Shown: positions 11,546-24,688, counted from the first letter of the stretch. The stretch is 64,000 nucleotides of DNA from Guyanagaster necrorhizus (GCF_019112545.1 NW_025064890.1:523818-587817), one strand, 5' to 3'. The notes: a model not told the origin generated them from the sequence alone. Made by a program: numbers and translations.

Positions 11546-13010
11546 TGGACTGGTTGGTGAGGGTTCTCAATCTGTACCCACATGGTTAGATCTCTCTCTG
11601 TAGTCTTCTGTTGTCAAATATATTTCTTGGACCCTTTTAGCTTGTCTGGCCACTCTAAGACTTGATTCCTTTCTGCTTTCTTCATTTCTTCAATTATTTC
11701 ATCAATTATTTCTTTAGCCTAAATCTTGTGTATCCAGTTCCTGAGCATAGTCTTTGCCTTGGTCTCATCCTTGGCATTTCAGATGGCTCACTAAATCTAT
11801 TCAGTTTCAAATGGTTTTAGCTAGCCATTAGGGGCCTCTCCTTCTGTTCAGCTTGTGAGCAGTTGAGTTTCAGGTTTAGGTGATTCTTTGGGTGGTCTCA
11901 TAATAGTCATTGAACAGAGTATATTTGAACATGCATAAATAGAGGTAACTACAGAACTAGCATAAGTCTGTCTAGTGGTATTTTGAGACACACTATGAAG
12001 TCCTTTAGCTGATTGAGTAGAATCACTCACTCATCAGCTCTGTCTTTTATCTCTTCAACCTTCATATCCTTCTCAAGTTCCTCAAGCCTATCAGCTTTCT
12101 TCTGCAATATGGTGATCTGAGCCCATGTCTTTTCAGATTCTCTTCTTCTTCAGACAATTTCATGATAGGTAACCTTTTTCTCTATGATTGAAATACTTTT
12201 CTTCTTTCTTCACTTAGTCTATGTCTATTGGCTTCCCAGTTCTGGTATAGGTGGTCTCCATCCTAGTCTTCTGTGAAGTGTATGAAGAAGTTGGCATACT
12301 AGACTTCAGAGAGATGGCTGATCCACTGAACTTATTGGAGTTCAGATATTTTGGTTTAGAGTCATTCTGCTGATAGATGTTGACTGCCTTCTGCCATTAT
12401 CACACCTTGTTTATGATTGTTACTTGTTCCTTCCATTCATCATACTCTTTCAGGATATTGACACTGATGTCAGAGATAATCTTGGTATATGATGGGGAAA
12501 CACCAATCTTTAGCATTTCAACTATGCACCCATCATCATTGATGTCATCAAGGACTCTGGCTAGTTTGACAAGTCATTCCAGCTTGTCAAAGTACTTGGT
12601 GGTGGTCTTGTTGCCCATTCACAACTTCTTCATCTTGTTCTTGTGAACTTCCTGTACTGCAGGATTGATGAATTTGTCCTGAACCATTTGTTTGAAGGTT
12701 TCCCAGAATGATAGCTGATAGTGCCATCTGGTATTGAAATAGAAATTCATTGATTGCAGGATTCACTATACTTTAGCTTTGTTTTTAAACTATAAAGCCA
12801 TGAAGACAACTCTGTAGATGTCAGCTGTTAGATTGGCAGAATATACCTCAAAATACTGCTTGCAATCAGTGAGGAAGTAATTGATATTGTTTGATGCCCT
12901 CTTGAAAGGGTGCAATTTTTATACAAGGTTGAGCTTGTATTGAATTAGTGAGGCATTTACAGCAAAGGACTCCATTGGGTTTAAATACCTATCAAAAGGT
13001 GGATGCTTCC
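11546..13010 (-). pseudogene. Element D gag and gag-protease linker
   Basis: Contains the linker conserved among family-1 copies (minus-strand open piece 11848-12030, SDSTQSAKGLHSVSQ). It also has a decayed zinc knuckle near 12130-12180 (K-Y-F-N-H..NC where E has CFNC..H..NC, so Cys and His ligands are lost) and a capsid region at about 12380-13000. The linker matches 46568-46756 in J. Stops are frequent, and no gag product is possible. Confidence 0.78.
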
Positions 13011-14781
13011 ATTCTTTGAGTGAGGCTGAGAATGAGTGTAGTGACTCACTGTTAGCTATTGAGCTCTCTGTCAGGTTGCTAGCTGGCTTTCTGACTATTC
13101 AGCTGTTTCTGACAGTGAAGCCTAATTTGATGGCTTCTAAATCATCTTCTTTGGCTTGTTTGCTTATAGTGGCTTTATCAGCAGGCAGTTGTCCACTGAA
13201 GAGTCAGGTTTCTCTACCCCTCTAAGAATATCAGACCATCACTGGCTGAGAAGCCAGTGAAGATCATTATTGTAAGATTTGAGTGAAAGTGGGTTGGATT
13301 GATGATGCTATGTAGATGGCTCACTTCAGGAGAATAGAAGAGGTGTTCAGCATTGGTTGGACCCTATACCTGGATTGATAGTCCAGGAGTTTGGCCAAGG
13401 GGTCTTTGGAATAAGTCTTATTGTAGAGAAAAATAGTCTGCTCAGTGGTGGTATACTGTAAAATATCAATTTTTTCACTGTCATCCACTATTAAATACTC
13501 CTCTCCAAGTGGCATCAATCTCCAGCTTATGTCTTAAGAGAGTTCCATGACTCTCTCCTAATATAACCTTGTAAAACCTCTCTCTCTTTCATGCTATATC
13601 TCTTCCTCAATCAATTCTTTGTCTTCTAGTTCATAGAATCTCTCAGGCCAGTCAAAAGATGCCATATCATATTCATCCTCTTTCTCACTGCCTCTGCTGT
13701 CTCCTGCAAGGGAGTTATCATGCAGGTCTAAGATAGACAGCACCCAGAGTTTCACTGTCATAAGCAAGTTTTCTTTAGTTGCTGGGTCTAGAGTCAACAG
13801 AAAAGGCATGTGGGATGAGTCCTTCACTGGACTTGTTCCTGTCTTCTGTTGCCTCCACTGCTGTGTGATACTCTCAGAATTAGTCAGTATTTCACTTGTC
13901 AAGGAGTACTCCAGCAATTCTGTCTTAGATGAGTTGCTGGATGGTCAACTCAGAGATGTAGGCTAGAGATGAGGGGTGGATTCTATAGGCAGATAGAGGA
14001 GTGTTGAGAGTTCAGGGAAGAGAATTTGTGGCAGGAGGGTTGAGAGATTCAAATCTGGGCTAACTTGCCAATAAGCCTCATCAGCTTGGCTCTTGGAAGA
14101 GGCTCTGAGGCTTGCTATAGTACTCACTTTGCTCATAGTAGTCTCTTTGTTGTTATTGTCTTCTTTTTTCTTTATATTGCTCCTGCTGGTAGGCCTCTTC
14201 AGTGCTATACCAGGTCTCAGACTCCAATTAGATCCTGGCTGATTATGCTCTGTGGGCTCTTGCAACAGCTCAATCCATTTCTTCTATACTCTGTCAGTAG
14301 AGGCTGAGGTTGCTGTGCCCATTGCTCTGGACAGTAAGATGGGAGCTTGTGAGATCTTTGTCAGTGGTCACATTAGAGTGGTGGCTGGAGCCTGTGGTCA
14401 TCCTAGAGGCATTAAGAGAGTCTCAAGCACAGTCTCTAATTCTGTGCTCTAAGGGGGCAGTGAAAGAAGTGAGAGATAGTTAGCATCAAAGAAGTCATCA
14501 GAGAGATCTTTATCCTTGTGGTCTGAGACTGGAGGGAGGTTCAGCAGATTATAATAGAGGATGTATCAGTAATATCATCAGTGGTGTCAGTGTTCTTGTT
14601 CCATCAAAAGAGCTTCATGATCTGAGATTCAGATGGCAGCTTCTGATATAGTTTCTTGCACAGGCTCATCAGTGGCTCAGGAAGGCTTGAGGGGAAGGTC
14701 ATAGAGAGAGAGAATGAGTGTGGTATTTCAGATTTAGCAGTAGATTATTTAGAGACTATCATAGTACCTGACTATTCAGAT
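13011..14781 (-). pseudogene. Element D 5-prime ORF region (most of it)
   Basis: A long coding-like region upstream of gag, shared by D, E, F and G. Minus-strand open pieces are 13321-13518 (ILQYTTTEQTIFLYNKTY), 13594-13917 (ending YELEDKELIEEEI) and 13963-14265. The sequence aligns with E 15450-16860 (EIPEEYYEIKDKELLKAEI, ILQYVMTEQTIFLYNK). No known domain is recognised. It is acidic and serine/threonine-rich. It is interrupted at 14781 by the E LTR, and its first 40 codons continue at 57068-57186. Confidence 0.72.
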
Positions 14782-15221
14782 GGTTATGATTTTTTCTTAC
14801 TTTATCATCTTTTTCTTATCTTATCAGGGCATTTATCTTATTATGAGTGTCTACCTGCAAGTGTATGTTAAATAATCACAATGATGTATCATTGTACTTA
14901 GTCATCTCATCCTTGAACAATTCCTCATTGTTTACTCTCTGATGACTAGATAGAACAAGCAGTATAGCACAGAACAGTACAATAGAAAAGCAGTTATATT
15001 TATCATAGCTAAACAGTAGATAAGCAGAATAGCTCTTATTGTAGTAGTTCAACTTCAAGCTATAAGTTTATCTCACACTATCTTCTCTTGAACTCAGCTT
15101 GTCTTTGGCCTTAAAGCATTTATCTGGAATAACACACTAAGTGAACTCTAGCATGACTGTATGAATGTGATACAGCACCAGTTTATCATATGTCCAGATT
15201 ATGTGTAAGCTAAGTCTAACA
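14782..15221 (+). repeat. 5-prime LTR of element E (family 1, subtype b)
   Basis: About 440 bp, from GGTTATGATTTTTTC (first base altered) to AAGTCTAACA. It pairs with 24247-24688. It shares CAATTCCTCATTGT and the block GTTCAACTTCAAGCTATAAG with D's LTRs. The AACTTCAAGCT part (15051-15061) is the presumed RNA 5-prime end and is complementary to the site just after the LTR. Confidence 0.9.
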
Positions 15222-15235
15222 GTTAGTTTGAAGTT
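15222..15235 (+). promoter_or_regulatory. Self-priming primer-binding site of element E
   Basis: GTTAGTTTGAAGTT directly follows the LTR. Its AGTTTGAAGTT is complementary to AACTTCAAGCT at 15051-15061 inside the LTR, with one mismatch. This resembles the Tf1 mechanism, in which the RNA 5-prime end folds back as primer. No tRNA-like primer site was seen. Confidence 0.6.
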
Positions 15236-15280
15236 TCCCACTTCCCTTTTCTTATGCACCTTAGTGGTGAAGAAAACCAA

Positions 15281-17060
15281 ATGCTATCAACCTGCAACAT
15301 TATCTCTGACTTTGTCAAGCTCTTGAGCACCATTGTTGGCACCCTGCTCAGGCTTTTCATTATTGTTTATCTCTGCCAAGGAAACCAGTCTGTTACTGCT
15401 TGAGTAATCAGATATTACCATGAGCTCCAAATGATCTACTGCTGAACCCAAAATGTCATGCCCATCCTCTCCCTTCATGATCTTCCTCCTGAGGCTGCCC
15501 AAGTCACCAATGAGTCTATGTATAGAATCATACCAGAAGCTGCCTCTGAAAACTCAGATCTGGAGGTTCTTCTGATGAAACAAGAAGAACCCAGATACCA
15601 AAGAAGATACTACTGACATATCATCTATCACAACCTGCTAAATCTCTCTCCAGTCTCAGACCATAAGAATGAGGATATCTCTGATGACTTCTTTGATGCA
15701 GAACTGTCTCCCATCTCTACTACTGCCTTCTCAGAGCATGGAATTGGAAATCATGCTCAAGACTCCTTTGATGCTGCTAAAGTGGCTATAGAGTCCAGCT
15801 ACAACTCTCTCTATGCAATTTTTGATAGAAGCCCCACAGATTTCAGCATTAACATTGAAAGCCACAGATCCTGTATTGACCAAAGATTTCAAGTTGTGGA
15901 GACTGGAACCCCAAACAACTATGGTGGCTGGCATGATGAAGAAGAACAAAACATTGCAAGAGCATATGGAGCACAGCCAGAAAGGACTTAGTCAGAGTCT
16001 GAAGTCTGACATAATGCTGAAGAAGTCTATTAGCAGCAACAATATAAAGAAGAGTATGTGCAATGACAAAACTGAGACTATTATAAGCAGAATGAGTATC
16101 ATAGTTACTCTCCAAGTCTCTTTCAAGAATCAAGTTGGCCCAGATCCATTGCTTTCAGTCTCTCTGCAGAAGTTTCCCTTCTCTAAACTCCTGACATTTC
16201 CTTATTCATTTATAGAATCCATCTTCCACTGCCAGCCTATATCTCTGACTCAACTATCCAGTGACTCATCTAAGATCAAATTGCTGGAGTACTTCTCAAT
16301 GAGCAGAATACTGACCCATTCTAAGAGTATCATGCAGCAGTAGAGACAACAGATAGGAGAACCAAGTCCAGCAAGAGACTCCTTCTCTGACATACCCCTC
16401 CTGCTGACTCTGGATCCAGTGCTCCAGAACAACTCATCCATGACAGTGAAATCCCAGGTGCCATCCATCTTTGATCTGCCTGGTGACTTCTTTGAGGAGG
16501 ACAGCAGAGACAGTAAGGAGAATGATGATATGGCTGCAGTATCTCTTGAAATACCTGAGGAGTATTATGAGATCAAGGATAAAGAACTATTAAAAGCAGA
16601 AATATAATATGAGAAAGAGTAAGAGTTTATCAGATTATATCAGAAAAAAGTTGTGGAGCTCTCTCAGAATGTAGAGTGGCAGATAATACTATTGAAAGAG
16701 GAATATTTAATGGTAGATAATACTAAATAAATGAATATTTTACAGTATGTCATGACTGAACAGACTATTTTTCTTTACAATAAAGCCCACCCCAAAGACC
16801 CCCTGGCTAAACTCCCAGGATATTAATCTCAGTTCAAGATCTGACTGATGCTGAATACTCTATCTGTTCCCCTAAAACAAGCCATCTACTCAGCACCAAC
16901 TATTTGAACCACTATTATAGCCTCTATCTGATATTGGCAACCACAAACCCTATAAGCTAAAAACCTGATCAGATATCTCTAGAAGCTGAGGAAAAACTGA
17001 CTAATAAAAGGATAGCTGCCTGCTGATGAAGCTGAGACCAGTAGCCAGCCTGAAGGGGAT
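15281..17060 (+). pseudogene. Element E 5-prime ORF region upstream of gag
   Basis: Starts at the ATG at 15281, which is conserved in D, F and G after ACCAA or similar. The first codons encode a hydrophobic helix (FVKLLSTIVGTLLRLFIIVY, about residues 11-30), suggesting a membrane segment. A second conserved ATG in another frame is at 15453. Later parts align with F (FFDAELSP..EHGIGNHAQDSFDAAKVA) and with D (KDKELLKAEI, ILQYVMTEQTIF). The late part reads in one frame, through stops, into gag. It may be a gag N-terminal extension or a separate product. No known family is recognised. Confidence 0.7.
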
Positions 17061-18190
17061 GACCCTAAGACCATGAAACAGGAATTCACAGTTGTCAATG
17101 GGAGGATCATCAGAAAACCAGGAGAAGGAATACCTGGAAGTCCAGTTGCTTATAATGACTCCTTTCACTTCTTTCCTATATTGCATCAAAAGGTACCACT
17201 CTTTGGTGATTACCCAAATCCAATGGGGCCACTTGCCTCTGACTCTGTCCTCATACAACACAAGCCAGATCTTGTATAAAAGTCTTGGCCCTTTAAAGGA
17301 CAGTCTGATGATATTGATCACTTCTCGATTGATTGTGAACAATATTTCAAAGTATATTCCACCTATCTACTGACATTTATCAGGTCACTTTCACTGCATC
17401 CTATTTCAAGGACAAGGCTAAAGTCTGATGGACCTTGAAGAGTCAAGATCTTTATTCCACAATCAGAAGATACTATCACCTGTCATCCTGGCTCATATTT
17501 AAACAAATGGTATGCAACAAATTTATTGATCTGGCTGTTCAAGAAGTCTACAAGCAGAAGATGAAGGATCTTTGAATGGGAGACAAGAGAGCCACTGAGT
17601 ACTTTAATGAGTTCAAATGACTCACCAAGTTGGCCAGGCTCATTGACCACACTGAGAATAATGGATACCTAATGGAGTATCTAAAGAATAGAGAGGTATC
17701 CCACTCCTATATTACAATGATTGCTGACATTGGTTTCAACATCTCAAAGAGATATAAAGAATAGAAGGCATGCATCATTACAATGAACAAAGAGTGATAC
17801 TGACAGAAGGCAGAAAATGCCTACCAGCAAGATGATTGAAGAACTGGCAATTAGAGAAAGGCTAGTACACTGATCCTTGCCAAGTCTAATATGACCTCTT
17901 CAACTTCCACACCCTCCTATTCTGCCCAAAAGACCAGGACTGGAACCACTTATATCAGACAGGAGAAGCCCATGGAGATTGACAAATTAAGGAGGGAGAG
18001 AAAGTGTTTCAACTGTGAGAAGAAGAGTCATCTATTATGGAACTGTCTAAAGAAGCAGTGAACCTATGAAGACATATAAGCTCAAATTGCTGAATTGCAA
18101 AAGAAGGCTGATGGACTTGAAGATAATGAAAAGGAGACAAAGATTGAGAAAGTAAAAGGCAGAGCTGATGAGTGAGAGATTTCACTTGGT
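17061..18190 (+). pseudogene. Element E gag with zinc knuckle
   Basis: The capsid region begins near 17073 and carries WPFKGQSDDIDHFSIDCEQYF, shared with G and J. A frame change occurs at about 17365. The nucleocapsid knuckle at about 18005-18046 is intact: CFNCEKKSHLLWNC, a canonical CX2CX4HX4C. The gag frame closes at a TGA at about 18173. Pol sequence resumes overlapping it in the -1 frame (SAKESNSVSWNTAGHTYASS). Several stops elsewhere show it is dead. Confidence 0.84.
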
Positions 18191-18967
18191 CAGCCAAAGA
18201 ATCTAATAGTGTGTCTTGGAATACTGCTGGTCATACTTATGCTAGTTCTATAGGTACTTATATACATGTGCATTTGAATATACCTGACTCTACTCCTCCA
18301 AACATATTGAAGAAATCACAAAAACCTAGAACTCAACTGCCCACAGGCTAAACAGGAGGAGAGACCCCCTAATGACTGGCTAAAGCCATTCAAGACTGAA
18401 TAGACTTGGCAAGCCATTCAAAATGCCAAGGATGAGGCTGAAGCAAAGGCTGTGCTCAAAAACTGGACACACAAGACTCAGACTGAGAAAATCAGTGATG
18501 AGATGATTGAAGGAATGAAAAGGACAGAAAGGAACTAAGCCTTAGAATGGCTAAATGAACTAAAAGGACTTAGAAAATATACTCAGGAACAGAAGGCTGT
18601 AGAGAGAGATCTAACCACTAAGATACAGATCAAAACCCTCTCCAACTGATCCCTGCATGTGGTCACTGCTCTAATTGACAGTGGTTGCACCAGGAGTTCC
18701 ATCAATCATGCTTTCATCACCAAGCATAATCTACCAACCCAAGCCACTGCCAGCCCAATTCTGGTTTACAATGCTGATGGGACCAAGAACCAAGCCAGTT
18801 CAATTATGGAGTTTGTTGAGCTCCAGTTAATGATTGGGGATTATTCAGAATGGATTGACTTAGCTGTGACTGAGTTGGGATCCAAAGAGATCTTCCTCAG
18901 TCATGACTGGCTCACATGGCATAACTCATTAATCAATTGGAAGACAGAGCAGATCACTTTTGCATGA
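18191..18967 (+). pseudogene. Element E gag-pol linker and aspartic protease
   Basis: The linker (NDWLKPF.., TWQAIQNAKDEAEAKAVLKNW) is conserved with G and J. The protease follows in an open piece 18659-18967: VTALIDSGCTRSSINHAFIT, the only family-1 copy here with the standard D-S-G. It then has VYNADGTKNQASS and FLSHDWLTWHNSLINWKT. Role: cleavage of the gag-pol polyprotein. The protease itself is stop-free but its surroundings are not. Confidence 0.85.
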
Positions 18968-20443
18968 TGCTGTTGCTAAAAAATTTCTTTTGAGCTATCT
19001 GATAAAGACCCAGAGGATCAATGAGACAAGAAAATGAAGGAAGAAGAAACAATATTGGCCATAGACTTGGACCATATGATCCACATCTGAGTGGTGCATC
19101 ATGCTAATGATCTGACAGCAAGAGCCAACAAAAAGAAGGAGACTAAGACATTTGAGGATCTGGTATCTGAATGGGCACATGACTTCCATGATCTGTTCAC
19201 CAAAGAGAGCTTCAATAAACAACCAGAGCTGAAGCCTTGAGACCATGCAATTGAACTCATTCTTAATGCCAGTGTCAATCTCAATTGCAAGGTATACAAT
19301 CTTAGCACACCAGAACAGATCAAGTTAGACAAGTTTTTGAAGAAGAATTTGTCTAGCAGACAAATAAGGCTATTGAAGTTTCCTATACTATCACTCTTCT
19401 TTTTCATGAAGAAGCAGGACAGCAAACTCCAACTGGTCCAGAATTACTGAAAACTCAATAAGATGATAATCAAGAATCATTACTCTCTCTCACTGATTTC
19501 TGAATTGATGGACAAATTGCACAGTGACTAATACTACACTAAGCTTGATGTGCAGTGGAGATACAACAATGTGCAGATTAAGGAGGGAGATGAGTGGAAG
19601 GCAGCCTTTCAAACCAATCATGAACTCTTTGAGCCAACAGTCATATTCTTTGAATTGACCAATTCCTCTGTAATATTCCAATGGATGATGAATGATATTT
19701 TCAAAGATCTCATCACCATGGAAAAGATCACAATCTATCTGGATGACATTCTAATCATGTTAAAAGATCAAGAGGAACACTGTTGTCTAGTCTGCTAAGT
19801 ACTGAAACTAATGAGGAAACACAAACTATTTCTCAAAACTGAAAAGTGTGAATTTGAGGTGCTAGAAACTGAGTATCTCAGAGTAATTATCAGTGAAGGA
19901 AGCATTCAAATGGACTCTATCAAGGTGGCAGAAGTAACAGAATGGCTGAAGCTGACTAAGAAGAAGGAGCTATAATCCTTCCTTGGATTTACAAACTTTT
20001 ACTGCTGATTTATCCAAGATTATAGCAAGATTGTCTGCTCCATGACCCAGCTCACAAGAGAATGCTCTCTGAATCTGGGGAATAGCCCAGCAATCCATAT
20101 TTGATGATTTAAAAAGATGATTAGCTGAAGATGTGGTACTTGTAGTACCAATGGAAGAAGGAAAATTCTAAGTTGAGGCTGACTTGAGCAAGAGAGTGAT
20201 AGAAGCAGTCCTCTCACAGGAGCAGGATGGAAAATAGCAGCCTATTGCATTCCTCTCAAAGATGTTGGCCACCACCAAATGCAATTATGAGATCTATGAT
20301 AAAGAACTCTTGGCCATCATGCTGGTACTTGCTGAATAGAGGCATTATCTGATTGGTGCCATTCACACCTTCAAGATCTGAATTGATCATCAAAATCTAT
20401 GCTACTTCTGATTGCTGCAGAAACTCAATTGACAACAAGCCCA
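18968..20443 (+). pseudogene. Element E reverse transcriptase and RNase H
   Basis: RT motifs appear in order: FFFMKKQDSKLQLV, MIIKNHYSLSLISELMDKLH, KLDVQWRYNNVQIKEGDEWK, WMMNDIFKDLITMEK, then the catalytic ITIYLDDILIMLKD at about 19724-19765 and EYLRVIISEGSIQMDSIKV. RNase H follows at about 20150-20420 ([25 protein letters not shown]). The piece 19550-19798 is open. It stops at 20443, where an unrelated insert interrupts the sequence, and resumes at 22584. Confidence 0.86.
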
Positions 20444-22583
20444 TATTGAGCAGTGGACCTGAGAACCTTAGAAGATATGGCAGCAAGACTGTGCAGCAAC
20501 ATGAGAGCAATGAGAATTAGTCTGAAGCTAAAGCAAGAAAATAGGTGTATATCTTAGCAGGTGGTAAGTCACTAAGATCAATATGTATAGTATCTGAAGC
20601 AAGAAAATAGATGTATCTACTATAGATTAGTAAGGTACAGTATAAATAGATGTAATGTACTCATATCTTAGCAGGTGGTGAAGAGGATCTGAGTGTGCAC
20701 AAGGTGAAAATGGATACAGCAGAGCACCATCCACTGATCACACTCACACCAACACACACACAAAACTCTTAGTTTATAGGGGGATTATAATGTGATAAAA
20801 GGAGTAATCAACAAATATAATTGTCTTCTTCAATAAATCCATGGTGCACAAACAGCAATAGCACACATACAACAGTCTTAGATCTCTCTAAGTCTCAAAG
20901 CTTTTCATTTTATCAAAACAAGAGGTGGCAACAGATGTTGCTGGGCCTTAAGGCAAAGAGTACTGCAGCTCAATACAATATATCAAAACATCTCCACAAA
21001 ACTCTCAAAAGGGCCCTAAGCACAGCTTAAATCAACTCAAAATCTCTAACACACACAATACATACCTCAAAGCTTTGTGCTCTAAGCAGAAACTAATCAC
21101 AAACATGTCTACAAGTGCTAAAGAGTACAGATCTCTATTCATAAGTTTCCAAACTGATCATAGACCCACAGGATTCAAACCTATGCAACCCAGAGACACA
21201 AAACACAATAAAATACCATCTGATAGACCAAACAGTTTGAATCTCTGCCACCTGTAGTGCTGCATATCACAAATACCTCAAAAACTCAAGATAATATCCT
21301 TTAGACACTGCTCTCTTATTCTCAGATTAGAGTGCAATCTAAAACCTCTTATCAAACTGGGTTTAAGTGCCTTGCTCAGTTCTCAGACCTCTCTCAGTAA
21401 TATTCAATAATGTGTTTATTCTCTTATCTGAAGTTACAAACACAAATCCAGAGCTAGAGTGCAAGGCTTTCTATGCCCAATACACTGCAACTATAGGAGT
21501 TGGAAACTTGTATCCTACTCATACAATGCAGTATTTAAATACTCTACTGTGGTACTTACTAATATGATCCTACTATAGTATCTTCAAAGCATGAGACTCC
21601 ATGCCAGATCCTGTGGATATTATTTGCATGCATATCACAGTTGCTGTGCTTATTCTCTTTTAAGCCAGGACTGTCCACTGTTTCCTCATTAGTTGACATT
21701 GGCTAGCTGGCCTAGCCAAGTCTGCTTGCTTTCTTATATTTCTAGTGATACATCTCTAATAGTAGTAAACTGTTTTGGACCCCTGGGGTTATATTTCATG
21801 TCTGGAGTCAGCCACATTGGTTATGTTCTCTTTTTCAGTATTTCAACATTTCATCCAGCTTACAAAATGCACCACTTCTGGCTTGACATGCATCAATTAA
21901 CCAATCTAATAGGTATATGTCATACCTCAGTATGATGTGGAGTCCTTCACTGTGTTATGCATACTAAGGCACTATAGGTATGCATGCAAGTCTCTAAGCA
22001 GTATGTGTGCTATTTATCTCTGAGAGTAGTATTTCTCTATCTATTCCTTTGTTGCCATCATTTTATTTCTCTGTTCAACACCCTGTTATTCAGATATCTT
22101 TCTTTGGGTCTCAGTTCCCTGTTCTAAAGTGTGTTCTATCAGTGCATCAATAGCTGTGCATTCTTAATCAATGTGATCAGGATTGCCAATCATATTTTGA
22201 TCATATTCTTTTTATTTTTAGCATGTCTCTTTAGAATGGTATTGGCACATTTAGGGCCAAGCACTGAGACCTCACATGCAGTCTAACTCCTCTGGTATTA
22301 GTCTGCTACTAGGCCATACACTCTGCTCATGGTTACTTCAGTTTAGCCTTATGGTAACTAGATTTCTGTGCACTCCTATCCTATTCTCAGTTACATGCTT
22401 ACTAGACTGGAATGCAGTCTATGTATTCTCAATTTTTGCAATTTTACATGCCTGAACATGGAGAGAGTGTCAGCAGTAAATCACTAAGATGTGTGGCTAT
22501 GCTAATGATAAAAATTTCTAGAACTGGTAACTAATTTGAAGTCCATATGACTGTATCTGTAGTTATGGCTCATACCCTCAACA
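20444..22583. mobile_element. 2.14-kb insert with TG..CA ends, perhaps a long solo LTR
   Basis: Unrelated to the two families. It is bounded by GCCCA on both sides (20439-20443 and 22584-22588), a 5-bp target duplication within E's RNase H. It starts TATTGAGCAGTGG (TGTTGAG decayed) and ends CCTCAACA, so the ends form a short TGTTGAG/CTCAACA inverted repeat typical of LTRs. It has a TATA box (TATAAATAG at 20641). Paired direct repeats AGCAAGAAAATAG occur near 20534 and 20599, and ATCTTAGCAGGTGGT near 20551 and 20668. No convincing protein domain was seen in any frame. No internal duplicate of the ends was noticed. A non-autonomous element is the alternative. Confidence 0.6.
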
Positions 22584-24246
22584 GCCCACTGGGTTACTGA
22601 GCTCATGCAATATCAATATATATTGCATTGTAAGATGGAAACAGTGAACAAAAAAGTGGATCTATTGAGTCATAGGCCTGATCACATTAGGAAGAGAAAG
22701 ACAATGAAGGAGTAACCCTTCTGAAATCAGAACACTTTTATGCCATGATCATACCAATGGAAGAAGAGGTCCATGAGCAAATCAAGAGTGCAATGTGACA
22801 GATAAAATTATGAGACTAACAGATTGCCTCTTTAATCAATCACAAGCAGAGTATGACTAAATCAGAGAATTTGACATACTATAATAATCAAATCTACATT
22901 CTCTGAGATCACACACTCCAAGGAGAGCTTATCATCATGTCTCATGACTATGCCACTGCTGGGCACCCTGGAATCATGAAGACAAGAAAACTGGTACTAT
23001 GAGAGTATTGTTGGCTGAAAACAGAGCAAGATATTGAAAAGTATGTAAAGAGATATAAAACTTGCCAGTGGACCAAAATGAGCATGCAGACATGAGCTGC
23101 CCCACTTCACTCAAATGAAGTTTCCACAGAATCATAGACTCATGTCTCAGTTGACATGATCACTAGATTCTCAGACTGTAATGGCTATAATGCCATTATT
23201 GTTATTATTGACTAATTCTCAAAGATGATCATTTCTATTGCATGTTCAATAGAGCTATCTTCTGAGGGATAGGCCAAGATCTTATGCAATGAAGTCTATA
23301 CAAAACATGAGATGTCTCAAGTCATCATCTCAGATCAGAGTCCATAATTTGTGTCCAAATTCCTTGACAATCTGTATCACCTACTCAACATCTGAAGCAA
23401 TGCATCAACTATCTATCATCTACAAACAGATGGGCAAACTAAATGCATCAATCAAGAGATCAAAAAGTATCTTTGAATGTTTATCAATCACAGATAGGAT
23501 GACTGGATGGAATAGCTTGCTCTTGCAGCATTCCAACATAATAACTGTGTGCACTTGGCAACCAATAAGACCCCCTTCTTTGTTAATCATGGCCATCACC
23601 CATACATTTTTGTCACAAACTAACACAAAGTCATAACACCTGCATTATCCAACTTTGCTGATCTTATAACTTTCATTCATATTGAAACACACACTGCCCT
23701 CAAAAGAGCCATCACTACAATGAAGACACAATACAATAAATATTGCTGTCTAGTACACAAATACTCTATCAATGATAAAGTTTGATTAAACATGACCAAC
23801 TTTCACCTTACTTGTCTGAAACACAAACTAGCAGACAAATGCACTGGCTCCTTTTCAATTATAGCAAAAATTGGTGCTTCTGCATATCAATTACAATTAT
23901 CAGACTCCTGGCACATTTATCTGGTTTTCAATAAAACACTTCTAATATCATATATCACTCTCACATTCTTCAACCAAGAACTGCCACTGCTGCCTGAACC
24001 TGACCTGATCAGAAAGAAAGAACATTATAAAGTGGAACAAATTTTCAATTATAAATTACAAAAAATCCATATATAGAGAGGGAGCACCTGAATGGTTGTC
24101 TACTGTTTAGTGAAATAGAAGAGTTATAGACCAGAATTGAACCAGTGAATCTATAAGCAGGACATGTATATAAATGATGCTATCTAAGACTAAAAAATTA
24201 CTTTTAATTGATCTATTGGAACAATAGTCTTAAGAGAGAGAGGTGA
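22584..24246 (+). pseudogene. Element E integrase and chromodomain
   Basis: Resumes after the insert with the RNase H tail, then the linker (TVNKKVDLLSH). The zinc-binding region follows at about 22950-23080 (HPGIMKTRKL, KRYKTCQ). The core is read at about 23310-23440 (VIISDQSPQFVSKFLDNLYH in alternating frames) and ends NHQTDGQTKCINQ. The chromodomain tail is at about 23960-24200 (PEPDLIRKKEHYKVEQIFNY). The polypurine TTAAGAGAGAGAGG precedes the LTR. Stops are frequent. Confidence 0.82.
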
Positions 24247-24688
24247 TATTATGATTTTTCTTTACTTTATCATCTTTTTCTTATCTTATCAGAGCATCTA
24301 TCTTATCACAAGCATCTACCTGCAAGTGTGGGAAAGATTAGATAATCACAATAATGTGCTATTGTACTTGGTTGCCTTATTCTTGAACAATTCCTCATTG
24401 TCTACTCTCTGATGATCAGATAGAACAAGCAGCATAGCATAGAACAGTATAATAAGAAAGCAGTTATATTTATTATAGCTAAACAGTATATAAGTAGGAT
24501 AGCTCTCATTGTAGTAGTTTAACTTCAAGCTATAAATTTATCTCACACTATCTTCTCTTGAACTCAGCTTGTCTTTAGCCTTGAAGTATTCATCTGGAAT
24601 AACACACTAAGTAAACTCTAGCATGACTGTATGAATGTGATATAGCACTAGTTTATCATGTGTTTAGATTATATGCAAGCTAAGTCTA
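24247..24688 (+). repeat. 3-prime LTR of element E (family 1, subtype b)
   Basis: Starts TATTATGATTTTTC and matches 14782-15221 along its length. It breaks at ..AAGCTAAGTCTA (24688), three bases before its end. The missing end, preceded by a duplicated GTCTA, is at 57060-57067. Element F/J therefore inserted almost at the LTR terminus. Confidence 0.9.

Noticed and set aside
14782..15221. LTR first taken as the 5-prime LTR of minus-strand element D
   Set aside because: Its orientation is plus and it is followed by a plus-strand leader and ORF. D's own 5-prime LTR is at 57246-57698.
20480..20690. Direct repeats as a CRISPR-like array
   Set aside because: Only two copies of each, with unequal spacing, in a eukaryotic LTR-like element.
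20720..20770. CA-rich stretch (ACACCAACACACACACA) as a microsatellite or telomere-like repeat
   Set aside because: Too short and irregular; it is part of the 2.14-kb insert.
23289..23636. Plus-strand 115-codon frame in E integrase
   Set aside because: Wrong frame of the integrase core; the core motifs are read in neighbouring frames.
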